From assembly GCA_020445045.1 (NCBI GenBank), contig JAGRHI010000071.1, forward strand, positions 1 to 10,273: a DNA stretch of 10,273 bases. Direction: 5' to 3'. This document shows, in pieces, positions 1 to 7,170 of this stretch. The notes under the pieces are model-generated. The model saw only the letters and a program-made list of their open reading frames with translations. It ran no database searches and had not been told where the DNA came from. The position numbers were made by a program, and so were the translations under genes. Numbering within the stretch: the first letter of the stretch is position 1; each line of letters begins with the position of its first letter. Source of the DNA: Candidatus Competibacteraceae bacterium. GTDB lineage: Bacteria; Pseudomonadota; Gammaproteobacteria; Competibacterales; Competibacteraceae.

Positions 1-149
1 TAGGCAAGAGATTTTTTGCGATAAGCCGGGGAAAATCAGGCTTGTCGTAAAATAGCAACAACCCCTATGTGTGGCCTGTGCGCGATTTTGAGCGTCCCTG
101 AATATTGTTGCATGTCCCACCAGGGTCATTGACCGGATCGGAGTTTGTC
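1..149 (+). promoter_or_regulatory. AT-richer leader upstream of mtnA, possible promoter
   Basis: This stretch is clearly richer in A and T than the genes around it and holds no supportable gene. Possible sigma70-like elements are TTGTCG at 42-47 followed after 18 nt by TATGTG at 66-71. There is also an isolated TAAAAT at 48-53 with no good -35 partner. None is strong, so the promoter position is a guess. A GGAG at 140-143 lies 6 nt before the ATG at 150 and is the likely ribosome binding site of mtnA. I see no riboswitch-like structure. Confidence 0.3.
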
Positions 150-1199
150 ATGCCGTATGCCCATGACGCCGTGCGCGCCGTTGTCTGGCGTGAGGATGCC
201 TTGGAACTGCTGGATCAGCGTTTGTTGCCAACCGTGGAGCGTTACCGGCGGTTGACGAGCGCGGCGGATGTGGCTCAGGCGATCCGCGACATGGTGGTGC
301 GCGGCGCGCCGGCGATCGGCATCGCCGCCGCCTACGGGGTGGTGTTGGCCGCCCGCGCCCGATATGCCATGGATGCGGTGCGATGGCGGACGGCGGTCGG
401 GAGTGATCTCGCCATGCTGGCGGCGGCCCGGCCGACCGCCGTCAACCTGTTCTGGGCGCTGCGGCGGATGGAGCGGGTGATCGCTCGCTCGTCCGGCGAT
501 CCGGCGGCGGCGTTGTTGGCCGAGGCACGGGCGATCCACGAGGAGGATCTCGCCGCCAACCGGCGCATGGGGCAGCTGGGCGCGGCGTTGCTGGACGAAC
601 GCGGAGCGGTGCTGACCCATTGCAATACCGGCTCGCTGGCCACCGGTGGTTACGGTACGGCGCTGGGCGTGATCCGCGAGGGCTATGCGGCGGGTTTGGT
701 CGAGCGGGTTTACGCCGACGAGACCCGGCCATGGTTGCAGGGCTCGCGTCTGACCGCCTGGGAACTGGCGCGGGATGGCATTCCGGTGACGCTGCTGGTG
801 GATGGAGCGGCGGCGGCGCTGATGCGGGAGGGTAGGGTACGCTGGGCCATTGTCGGGGCGGACCGGATCGCCGCCAACGGCGATGTCGCCAACAAGATCG
901 GCACCTATCACTTGGCGGTGGCCGCGCGGTATCACGGCGTACGCTTCATGGTGGTGGCGCCGGCCTCGACGGTGGATATGAATTTGGTCAGCGGCGCGGC
1001 CATTCCCATCGAGCAACGCGCTCCCGAGGAGTTGCTGACCTTGGCCGGCCAGCCGGTCGCCGCCGCCGGCGCCGAGGCATGGAATCCGTCGTTCGATGTG
1101 ACCCCGGCCGAACTGGTGGATGCGTTGGTGACCGAACGCGGCGTGGTGCGAACGCCGGATGCCGCGAAGATGATGCAAATGATGGCGGAGGTCGCGTGA
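150..1199 (+). CDS. mtnA: S-methyl-5-thioribose-1-phosphate isomerase (MtnA)
   Basis: This 349-residue cytosolic enzyme of the methionine salvage pathway converts 5-methylthioribose-1-phosphate (aldose) to 5-methylthioribulose-1-phosphate (ketose). It belongs to the eIF2B-like / MtnA superfamily and has the usual length. Visible motifs are RGAPAIG at residues 51-57, the segment HCNTGSLATGGYGTALG with the probable catalytic Cys158, DETRPWLQGSRLTAWEL, and VGADRIAANGDVANKIGT with the probable catalytic Asp238. The Cys/Asp pair matches the mechanism established for the Bacillus enzyme. The frame is open back to 105, but the ATG at 150 is preferred: it has GGAG 6 nt upstream, and the 15 extra N-terminal residues do not look like the family. 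No other methionine-salvage gene (mtnP/mtnN, mtnK, mtnB, mtnC, mtnD) is in the window. The next gene starts 137 nt downstream, so mtnA is probably a separate unit or only loosely linked. Confidence 0.95.
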   Translation: MPYAHDAVRAVVWREDALELLDQRLLPTVERYRRLTSAADVAQAIRDMVVRGAPAIGIAAAYGVVLAARARYAMDAVRWRTAVGSDLAMLAAARPTAVNLFWALRRMERVIARSSGDPAAALLAEARAIHEEDLAANRRMGQLGAALLDERGAVLTHCNTGSLATGGYGTALGVIREGYAAGLVERVYADETRPWLQGSRLTAWELARDGIPVTLLVDGAAAALMREGRVRWAIVGADRIAANGDVANKIGTYHLAVAARYHGVRFMVVAPASTVDMNLVSGAAIPIEQRAPEELLTLAGQPVAAAGAEAWNPSFDVTPAELVDALVTERGVVRTPDAAKMMQMMAEVA

Positions 1200-1336
1200 A
1201 CCGGCGATTGGACGATAACGGTCATGCGGCAATCATGCGCCTTTTTGCATCCTGGGAATGCCTTCGACGGCAACCCAAGCGCCCCGACCCGCTCGCCCGC
1301 CAGTGAGACGAGCCCTTTCAGCGAGAAATCAGATCG
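1200..1336 (+). other. Intergenic region between mtnA and the HD-GYP gene
   Basis: This 137-nt gap has no supportable gene. A weak promoter-like pair is TTGGAC at 1208-1213 with AATCAT at 1231-1236 (17-nt spacer), which would leave a leader of about 95 nt. The sequence just before the next start offers only a weak purine run (GCGAGAAA, 1321-1328). I see no convincing terminator hairpin with a T tract after mtnA. Confidence 0.3.
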
Positions 1337-2599
1337 ATGAGTGTTAGCATCAATCTCGGCCAGGCCATTCATGCGCTATCGGACGTCCTCGATCTGGTGG
1401 GTGTGGGCGAGGTATTCCACGGTAAGCGGGTCGGATTCATGGCGCTGCAATGCGGCCACGCACTCGGTTTGGACGAGCCGGTGCTGGAGGATTTGTTTCA
1501 CGCCGGACTGCTGCACGATTGCGCGGTTTCGTCCACGATCCTGCACCAGCGGCTGATCGACGAACTGGACTGGGAGGGCGCGGAAGTTCACTGCGTCCAG
1601 GGCGGCGAACTGGTCGAGCAGTTCGCGCCGCTGGCTCATTTGGCGCCACTTATCCGTTATCACCATACGCATTGGGATGCCTTTCCCACACTGAAGATCT
1701 CCGAGAGCACCGCCCGGCTGGCCAACATTATCTTTCTGAATGACCGGGTGGACGCGCTGACCGCCTCGCACTACGAACGCGACCTACTGCTGGCCCGTCA
1801 CGCCGTCCGCGAGACGATCTGGCGATTGAGCGGCTCCTTATTCGCGCCGGACCTGGTGACACTGTTCATGGACCTGTCCGCCAGCGAGGCATTCTGGCTC
1901 AGCCTGGAGGCGCGTCATCTGATCCGCTTCGTCCACGAGCGGGAGCGGGAAGCCCGCCTGGTGCCGGTCAGCTTCCCCGAGTTGCGGCGGCTCGCGCTGC
2001 TGTTTGCCCAAGTGGTGGACGCCAAGAGCCCGTATACCATGGAACATTCCCTGGGCACGGCGCGACTGGCGCGCTTGCTGGCTGAGCGGTTCGGCCTGTC
2101 GGTCGAGACCTGCGAGAAGATCGAGGTCGCCGGACTGCTGCACGATCTGGGCAAGTTGCAGGTACCGGACGAGATTCTGGAAAAGCCCGGCCCGCTGACC
2201 GCCGAGGAGCAGGCCATGATCCAGCGCCACAGTTTCGAAACCTACCAGATTCTGCGCGGCATCGGCGGTCTGGAGGACATCGCGGTCTGGGCCGCCTACC
2301 ATCACGAGAGGCCCGATGGTCACGGCTATCCGTTCCATTGCGGCGGCGCGGCGTTGACCCTGGAAATGCGGATCATCGCGGTGGCCGACGTGTTTCAGGC
2401 GTTGGCGCAACGGCGGCCTTACCGGCAGCCGCTGTCTCCGGCCCGGATTCTGGAGGTGTTGCGGGCTTTCGTCCGGCAGAGCCGGTTGGACGGCACGGTG
2501 GTGGAGCGGGTCGGAGAGCATCTGGAGTCGAGCTGGCGGGCCGCGACCGGCATGGAGCCGGGCGAACGGTGGACCTGGAAGCCGGCGCTGGCGGACTGA
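1337..2599 (+). CDS. Tandem HD / HD-GYP domain phosphohydrolase
   Basis: This 420-residue protein has two HD-type metal phosphohydrolase domains. The N-terminal one (about residues 20-150) keeps H28, the pair H60-D61 (HDC) and HHTHWD at 109-114, but has no GYP signature, so it looks like a diverged HD domain. The C-terminal one (about 220-400) is a standard HD-GYP domain: H237, HDLGK at 269-273 and HHERPDGHGYP at 322-332. HD-GYP proteins are known c-di-GMP phosphodiesterases, so that is the likely activity; the role of the first domain is unknown. No signal peptide, membrane segment, receiver domain or PAS domain is visible, so the protein should be cytosolic, with its input probably coming through the N-terminal domain or partners. 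The ATG at 1337 gives an N-terminus (MSVSINLGQAIHALSDVLDLVG) that runs directly into the domain. The stop is 9 nt from the next start, suggesting co-transcription with the topoisomerase-helicase gene. Confidence 0.88.
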   Translation: MSVSINLGQAIHALSDVLDLVGVGEVFHGKRVGFMALQCGHALGLDEPVLEDLFHAGLLHDCAVSSTILHQRLIDELDWEGAEVHCVQGGELVEQFAPLAHLAPLIRYHHTHWDAFPTLKISESTARLANIIFLNDRVDALTASHYERDLLLARHAVRETIWRLSGSLFAPDLVTLFMDLSASEAFWLSLEARHLIRFVHEREREARLVPVSFPELRRLALLFAQVVDAKSPYTMEHSLGTARLARLLAERFGLSVETCEKIEVAGLLHDLGKLQVPDEILEKPGPLTAEEQAMIQRHSFETYQILRGIGGLEDIAVWAAYHHERPDGHGYPFHCGGAALTLEMRIIAVADVFQALAQRRPYRQPLSPARILEVLRAFVRQSRLDGTVVERVGEHLESSWRAATGMEPGERWTWKPALAD

Positions 2600-2608
2600 G
2601 CGCCATCC

Positions 2609-5600
2609 GTGAGCATTGCGGTCGTTGCCGAAAAACCATCCGTCGCCCGAGATATCGCCAAGGTGCTGGGGGTCCGCCAGCGCGGCGAAGGCTTCCTGCA
2701 CGGTAATGGCTATGTCGTCACTTGGGCGGTTGGCCATCTGGTGCGGCTGGCCGAGCCGCACGAGATCGACCCGGCCTGGAAGCGCTGGCGGCGCGAACTG
2801 CTGCCCCTGCTGCCCGAGCGCTGGCCGCTGGTGGTCGGCGAGCAAACCCGCGAGCAGTTCGAGGCGGTCCGCCGCATCCTCAACGACGAAGCCATCGAGC
2901 GGGTGATCTGCGCCACCGACGCCGGCCGCGAGGGCGAGTTGATTTTCCGCTATCTCTACGAAGCCGCCGGTTGTCGCAAGCCGTGCAGCCGGTTGTGGAT
3001 TTCTTCGCTGACTCCCGATGCCATCCGCCAGGGTTTCCAGCAGTTGCGCGACAGTTGCGAATTCGATCCGCTGGCCGCCGCCGCCCGTGGCCGCAGTCAG
3101 GCCGACTGGCTGGTGGGCATGAATCTGTCTCGGGCCTACACCTTGGCCTGCGGCGCGCCGGGCGACGAGGCGCTATCGGTCGGACGGGTGCAGACGCCGA
3201 CCCTGGCGGTGGTGGTGGAACGGGATCTGGCCATTCGCGCCTTCGTGCCGGAGGATTATCTGGAGGTGGTGGCGACCTTCACGCCTTTGTTTCCCGCACC
3301 CATCGTGGAAGAAGGGTCGAGGGAGGGGAGATCGGAAACGAGGGAACCGCGCTATCAGGGGACCTGGTTTCGCGGCGAACGCCCCGATCCCAAGGCCAAG
3401 CGTCTGCCCGCCGATGGCGAGGAAGCCGCCCGCGTCGTCGCCCGCGCCCGGACGGGACAGGCCACCGTTGAATCCCGTACCGCCGAAACCCGCCGCGCCG
3501 CCCCGCCCTTGCTGTACGATCTGACCGAATTGCAGCGTCACGCCAACCGACTGTACGGCTTCAGTGCCCAGACCACGCTGGACCTCGCCCAGAAGCTGTA
3601 CGAACAGCACAAGCTGATCAGCTACCCGCGCACCGACAGCCGCCATCTCTCCAACGCGGTCGCGGCGACGTTGGGCGCGGTAGTGGCGGCGATTCAGGCG
3701 CCCCACCAGGACGGATTGGCGCCCGGTACCGGCCAGCGGCCATTGGGCAAACGCTTTGTCGATGACGGCAAGGTGACCGACCATCACGCCATCATTCCCA
3801 CCTCGTTGCCGGCGCGCGCCATCCTGACCGCCGACGAACGGAAAATTTACGATCTGATTTGCCGCCGCTTGCTGATGGCCTGGCACGGCGACCATCTCTG
3901 GGCGGTGACCACGCTGATCACCGCGATCACCACGGTCGAAATGGACGGCGTGACCATGGTCGATCGCTATCACGGCACGGGTACGGCGGTGGAGCAGGTC
4001 GGCTGGAAGGTGCTGGAAGTGGGAACCGCGCCGGCGGAAAAAGCGGCCGGCAAACGCAAGGCCAAAGCCGCCACCGCGACGGAGGAAAACGAGGCCGAGC
4101 AAAGCCTGCCATCGGGGTTGACCGTCGGCCAGCCGCAACGGGTGCTGGAGGCCCGCGCGTTGAGCAAGCAGACTCGGCCACCGCCGCGCCTGACCGAGGC
4201 GACCCTGCTCACCGCGATGGAAACCGCCGGCCGGGTTCTGGAGGATAAGGAATTGTCGGCGGCGATGAAGGACAGCGGGTTGGGCACGCCGGCCACCCGC
4301 GCCGATATCATCGAAACCTTGCTCAAGCGCCGCTATCTGACTCGCGACGGCAAGGCGCTGAACGCCACCGAGCGCGGTATCCGGCTGATCGAGGCGGTGC
4401 GTCCGCCGATCAAGAGTCCAGTCATGACCGGCGAATGGGAAGCGCGGCTGAAGCGCATCCAGCGTGGCGAAGCGGATCTGGATGGTTTCATGGCCGCCAT
4501 CGCCAGCTATGTCGGTGAAGCGGTGGTCCAGGCGTTCGCGGTGGCACGGCCGGCCTCGCCTTCCAGCGCGCTTGCCATCCATGGAGAAGGGGAGAGTGGG
4601 GAAGCCGCGCCACGGCGGGAACCAGTGCCGGTGGATCGTTTGCTGGAATTGCTGCAAAGCGAGTTTCGCTGGCCAGCCTTTCGTCCGTACCAGGAGCAGG
4701 TGTGCCGAACGGTGACCGAGGGTCAGGACGTGTTGCTGGTGATGCCGACCGGCGCCGGCAAGTCGCTGTGTTTTCAGTTGCCCGGCATCGCCCGAGCAGG
4801 GACCACGCTGGTGGTTTCGCCGCTGATCGCCTTGATGGAAGATCAGGTCGCCAAGTTGTGCGAGCTGGGGCTGCGGGCCGAGCGCATTCACTCCGGCCGC
4901 GACCGGGCGGCGTCGCGCCAAGTCTGCGTCGAGTATTTGCGGGGCCAACTGGATTTTCTGTTCATTGCGCCCGAGCGGTTGAGCGTGCCCGGTTTTCCCG
5001 AAATGCTGGCCAAGCGCAAACCAGCCCTGATCGCGGTCGACGAGGCGCATTGCATCTCGCAATGGGGCCACGATTTTCGGCCGGATTACCGGATGCTGGG
5101 TCGGCATCTGCCCCTGCTGCGGCCGGCGCCGGTGATCGCGCTGACCGCCACCGCCACCGTGCTGGTGCAGGACGACATCGTGCGCCAACTCGACATGCCG
5201 GAGGCGACGCGCTATATCCACGGTTTCCGTCGCGCCAATCTGGCGGTCGAAACGGTGGAGACGCCGGTGGCCGACCGACATGCGGCGGTCGGGCGGGTAC
5301 TGGCCGATCCGGGCCGACGGCCCGCCATCGTCTACGCGCCGACCCGCAAGGAGACCGAATTGCTGGCGCTGGCGCTGGGGGCGGATTATCCGGCCGCCGC
5401 CTATCACGCCGGAATGACGCCGCAAGAGCGCGAGCGGGTGCAAGGGCTGTTCGGCGCCAGTCGCTTGCAGGTAATCGTCGCCACCATCGCGTTCGGCATG
5501 GGCATCGACAAGCCGGATATCCGCACCGTGATTCATACCGCCCTGCCGGGCAGCGTCGAAGGCTATTACCAGGAAATCGGCCGCGCCGGCCGCGACGGCC

Positions 5601-6388
5601 AGCCGGCCCGCGCCATCCTGTTATATTCCTACGCCGATCTGCGCACCCACGAGTTTTTTTTCCGGCGCGGCTACCCCGACCCGGAACGGCTGGCGGCGAT
5701 CTTTCAGGCACTCGGCGACGATTTCCAATCTCGAATGTCGTTGCGCGACTGGTCGGGCATGGCGCTGGAGGAGTTCGAGGCCGCCGTGGAAAAACTGCTG
5801 GTGCATGGCGGTGCCCGGCGCGATATCGAAGGCAATCTCAGTCGCGGCGAGGCGGGTTGGCGCCAGCCCTACCAGCGGCAACGCGAGCACAAGCTGAACG
5901 AATTGAAGCAGATTCTGGATTTTGCCGATCGGGCGACCGGTTGCCGCATGGTGCGGCTGGTGCGGCATTTCGGCGATCGGGACGACGACCAACCCTGCGG
6001 GATCTGCGACGTGTGCGCGCCGGAGGCGGCGGTGGTCCGGCGTACCCGTCGGTTGAACCGCGTCGAGAGCGAACGGGTCCTGCAGGTGCTGGACGCGCTG
6101 CGCTGGCGCGAAGGGCAGACCCCTCGGCAGTTGTGCGAAAGACTGACGGAGGGGCAGGTCGAGCGGCGGGGATTCGAGCGGTTGTTGGAAGCGATGGCCG
6201 GTGCCGGTCTGCTCGAATTGCGGGAGGACGCCTTCAGCCGCGACGGCAAGGTGATTCCCTTTCGCCGGGTTTATCTGACCGAGGCGGGCCAGAAAGCGGG
6301 TATCGGCGAGGTGGGGGCGGTACGGCTGCGGGAGACGGTGACCAAGAGCGGAGCGCGGCGCAAACGCAGCGGGGGCAGGGGCGGTTGA
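2609..6388 (+). CDS. Topoisomerase III - RecQ helicase fusion protein
   Basis: One uninterrupted 1259-residue frame joins a type IA topoisomerase (TopB-like, about 1-643) to a RecQ-family 3'-5' DNA helicase (about 673-1240). The topoisomerase half has the TOPRIM glutamate E8 (AEKPS), DAGREGE at 104-110, GRVQTPT, the catalytic Tyr339 in SYPRTDSRHLS and DHHAIIPT. At about 643 residues it is as long as free E. coli TopB. The helicase half has motif 0 (FRPYQ, 691-695), Walker A MPTGAGKS (K718), DEAH at 811-814 followed by the RecQ aromatic loop CISQWGHDFRPDY, TATAT, FGMGIDKPD, QEIGRAGRDG (988-997), and the zinc cysteines C1112, C1130, C1133 and C1136. A winged-helix region follows at about 1150-1235. 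No HRDC domain is evident; the protein ends in a basic RARRKRS-like, Gly-rich tail. A 29-residue Ala/Pro/Gly/Glu-rich linker joins the halves. The start is GTG at 2609, with only a GAG overlapping the upstream stop codon as a ribosome site, so translational coupling is likely. The expected role is resolving linked duplex intermediates in recombination and replication. Confidence 0.95.
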   Translation: MSIAVVAEKPSVARDIAKVLGVRQRGEGFLHGNGYVVTWAVGHLVRLAEPHEIDPAWKRWRRELLPLLPERWPLVVGEQTREQFEAVRRILNDEAIERVICATDAGREGELIFRYLYEAAGCRKPCSRLWISSLTPDAIRQGFQQLRDSCEFDPLAAAARGRSQADWLVGMNLSRAYTLACGAPGDEALSVGRVQTPTLAVVVERDLAIRAFVPEDYLEVVATFTPLFPAPIVEEGSREGRSETREPRYQGTWFRGERPDPKAKRLPADGEEAARVVARARTGQATVESRTAETRRAAPPLLYDLTELQRHANRLYGFSAQTTLDLAQKLYEQHKLISYPRTDSRHLSNAVAATLGAVVAAIQAPHQDGLAPGTGQRPLGKRFVDDGKVTDHHAIIPTSLPARAILTADERKIYDLICRRLLMAWHGDHLWAVTTLITAITTVEMDGVTMVDRYHGTGTAVEQVGWKVLEVGTAPAEKAAGKRKAKAATATEENEAEQSLPSGLTVGQPQRVLEARALSKQTRPPPRLTEATLLTAMETAGRVLEDKELSAAMKDSGLGTPATRADIIETLLKRRYLTRDGKALNATERGIRLIEAVRPPIKSPVMTGEWEARLKRIQRGEADLDGFMAAIASYVGEAVVQAFAVARPASPSSALAIHGEGESGEAAPRREPVPVDRLLELLQSEFRWPAFRPYQEQVCRTVTEGQDVLLVMPTGAGKSLCFQLPGIARAGTTLVVSPLIALMEDQVAKLCELGLRAERIHSGRDRAASRQVCVEYLRGQLDFLFIAPERLSVPGFPEMLAKRKPALIAVDEAHCISQWGHDFRPDYRMLGRHLPLLRPAPVIALTATATVLVQDDIVRQLDMPEATRYIHGFRRANLAVETVETPVADRHAAVGRVLADPGRRPAIVYAPTRKETELLALALGADYPAAAYHAGMTPQERERVQGLFGASRLQVIVATIAFGMGIDKPDIRTVIHTALPGSVEGYYQEIGRAGRDGQPARAILLYSYADLRTHEFFFRRGYPDPERLAAIFQALGDDFQSRMSLRDWSGMALEEFEAAVEKLLVHGGARRDIEGNLSRGEAGWRQPYQRQREHKLNELKQILDFADRATGCRMVRLVRHFGDRDDDQPCGICDVCAPEAAVVRRTRRLNRVESERVLQVLDALRWREGQTPRQLCERLTEGQVERRGFERLLEAMAGAGLLELREDAFSRDGKVIPFRRVYLTEAGQKAGIGEVGAVRLRETVTKSGARRKRSGGRGG

Positions 6389-6517
6389 AGGTATTGCGGG
6401 CATGATGCGCGGGCCGATGCATGGGTCATCGATCTGGTCGTGGGTGATGGCTAGCCGGCGGCGGACCGGCATGCCTGTGGTTTCGAGTCTTGCGAATGGT
6501 CACAAGGCGTGGTGTGC
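6389..6517 (+). other. Intergenic region upstream of the hemolysin III gene
   Basis: This 129-nt gap has no gene I can support. A small inverted repeat, GCCGG at 6454-6458 and CCGGC at 6466-6470, could form a 5-bp stem with a 7-nt loop, but no T tract follows, so a terminator call is not justified. AAGG at 6504-6507 lies 10 nt before the ATG at 6518 and is the best ribosome-site candidate. No good -10/-35 pair is visible. Confidence 0.3.
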
Positions 6518-7135
6518 ATGTACGAGGGTGAGCGATTCAACAGCATCAGCCACTTGATCGGCGCGGTGGCGGCGCTGGCGGGTTCGGTGATCGTGGTGGT
6601 GGTGGCGGCGCGGCAAGGCGATCCGTGGAAGATCGTGAGCTTCAGCATCTACGGCACCACCCTGTTTCTGCTTTACACGATTTCCACGCTTTATCACAGC
6701 TTGCGCGGTCGGGCGAAGCGGTTATTTCACAAGCTGGATCATTACTCGATATATTTTCTGATCGCTGGCACTTATACCCCTTTTACCCTGGTTACCCTGC
6801 GCGGCGGTTGGGGTTGGACGATCTTTGGCATTGTTTGGGGGTTGGTGGTGTTGGGGATCGTGCTGGAATCGTTGCCCCAGAAAGGCAATCGCATCCCGTC
6901 CCTGGTGGTTTATGTGCTGATGGGTTGGCTGGTGCTGGTGGCGCTGAAGCCGTTGCTGCAAGCGCTGCCGGGGGCGGGTTTCGTCTGGCTGTTGGCGGGT
7001 GGCCTGTTTTATACCGGGGGCTTGGTCTTCTATGTATTCGACGAGAAGGTCAGGCATTTTCACGGCATCTGGCATTTGTTCGTGCTGGCCGGTAGCGTCA
7101 GTCATTACGTGACGATTCTGTATTTTGTCGCGTGA
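6518..7135 (+). CDS. Hemolysin III / TrhA family (PAQR superfamily) membrane protein
   Basis: This 205-residue integral membrane protein has about seven hydrophobic helices (roughly 11-31, 42-60, 75-95, 97-116, 125-143, 150-170 and 185-204), the normal size and topology of the bacterial hemolysin III family. Conserved positions are the N-terminal YEGERFNSISHLIG, STLYHS (H60), LDHYSIYFLIAGTYTPF (D74, H75), and HFHGIWH near the end (H182, H186). The His/Asp set matches the metal site of the PAQR (progestin/adipoQ receptor) fold. Despite the name, family members are not generally proven haemolysins; a role in membrane-lipid homeostasis has been proposed. The frame extends upstream to GTG codons at 6509 and 6512, but the ATG at 6518 is chosen because the family typically begins at MYxGERFNS and because AAGG lies at 6504-6507. 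The gene is followed by two convergent minus-strand genes. Confidence 0.92.
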   Translation: MYEGERFNSISHLIGAVAALAGSVIVVVVAARQGDPWKIVSFSIYGTTLFLLYTISTLYHSLRGRAKRLFHKLDHYSIYFLIAGTYTPFTLVTLRGGWGWTIFGIVWGLVVLGIVLESLPQKGNRIPSLVVYVLMGWLVLVALKPLLQALPGAGFVWLLAGGLFYTGGLVFYVFDEKVRHFHGIWHLFVLAGSVSHYVTILYFVA

Positions 7136-7142
7136 GACGCAC

Positions 7143-7165
7143 GGCGCGGGTTGGCCAACCTCGCC
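7143..7165. terminator. Possible bidirectional terminator hairpin between convergent genes
   Basis: The 35-nt space between the two facing stop codons (7135 and 7171) contains an imperfect inverted repeat centred on the perfect palindrome GGTTGGCCAACC (7149-7160). With the flanks, GGCG (7143-7146) pairs with CGCC (7162-7165), giving about 9 paired positions, one bulged C and a GGCC loop. No T run follows on either strand, so this is not a textbook intrinsic terminator. The location between convergent genes is the main support. Confidence 0.4.
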
Positions 7166-7170
7166 CAGAG

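Noticed and set aside
126..1232. Long minus-strand open frame across mtnA
   Set aside because: It lies fully opposite a clearly recognised mtnA, its translation is rich in Arg, His, Gln and Pro with no domain, and long antisense frames are expected in GC-rich genes.
2918..2938. Loss of the second acidic residue in the TOPRIM DxD motif (DAGREGE, Gly106)
   Set aside because: I considered this a possible inactivating change, but DxGREGE is, to my knowledge, a common form in bacterial topoisomerase III proteins, and E8, D104, E108 and Tyr339 are all present.
4022..4125. Lys/Ala/Glu-rich stretch in the topoisomerase half as a foreign insertion
   Set aside because: TopB proteins usually have a charged, low-complexity stretch at this place (E. 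coli-like enzymes have acidic runs), so it is normal family variation.
3173..5536. 787-codon minus-strand open frame inside the topoisomerase-helicase gene
   Set aside because: The plus-strand frame carries every catalytic motif of two known families; the antisense product is low-complexity in His, Gln, Arg and Gly and shows no motif.
4702..6405. 567-codon plus-strand frame shifted relative to RecQ
   Set aside because: Its translation is Arg/Gly/Ala-rich without any domain, while the overlapping frame encodes intact RecQ motifs; it is a frame shadow, not a sign of a frameshift.
6454..6470. GCCGG...CCGGC inverted repeat as a terminator of the fusion gene
   Set aside because: A 5-bp stem without a T tract is expected by chance in DNA of this composition.
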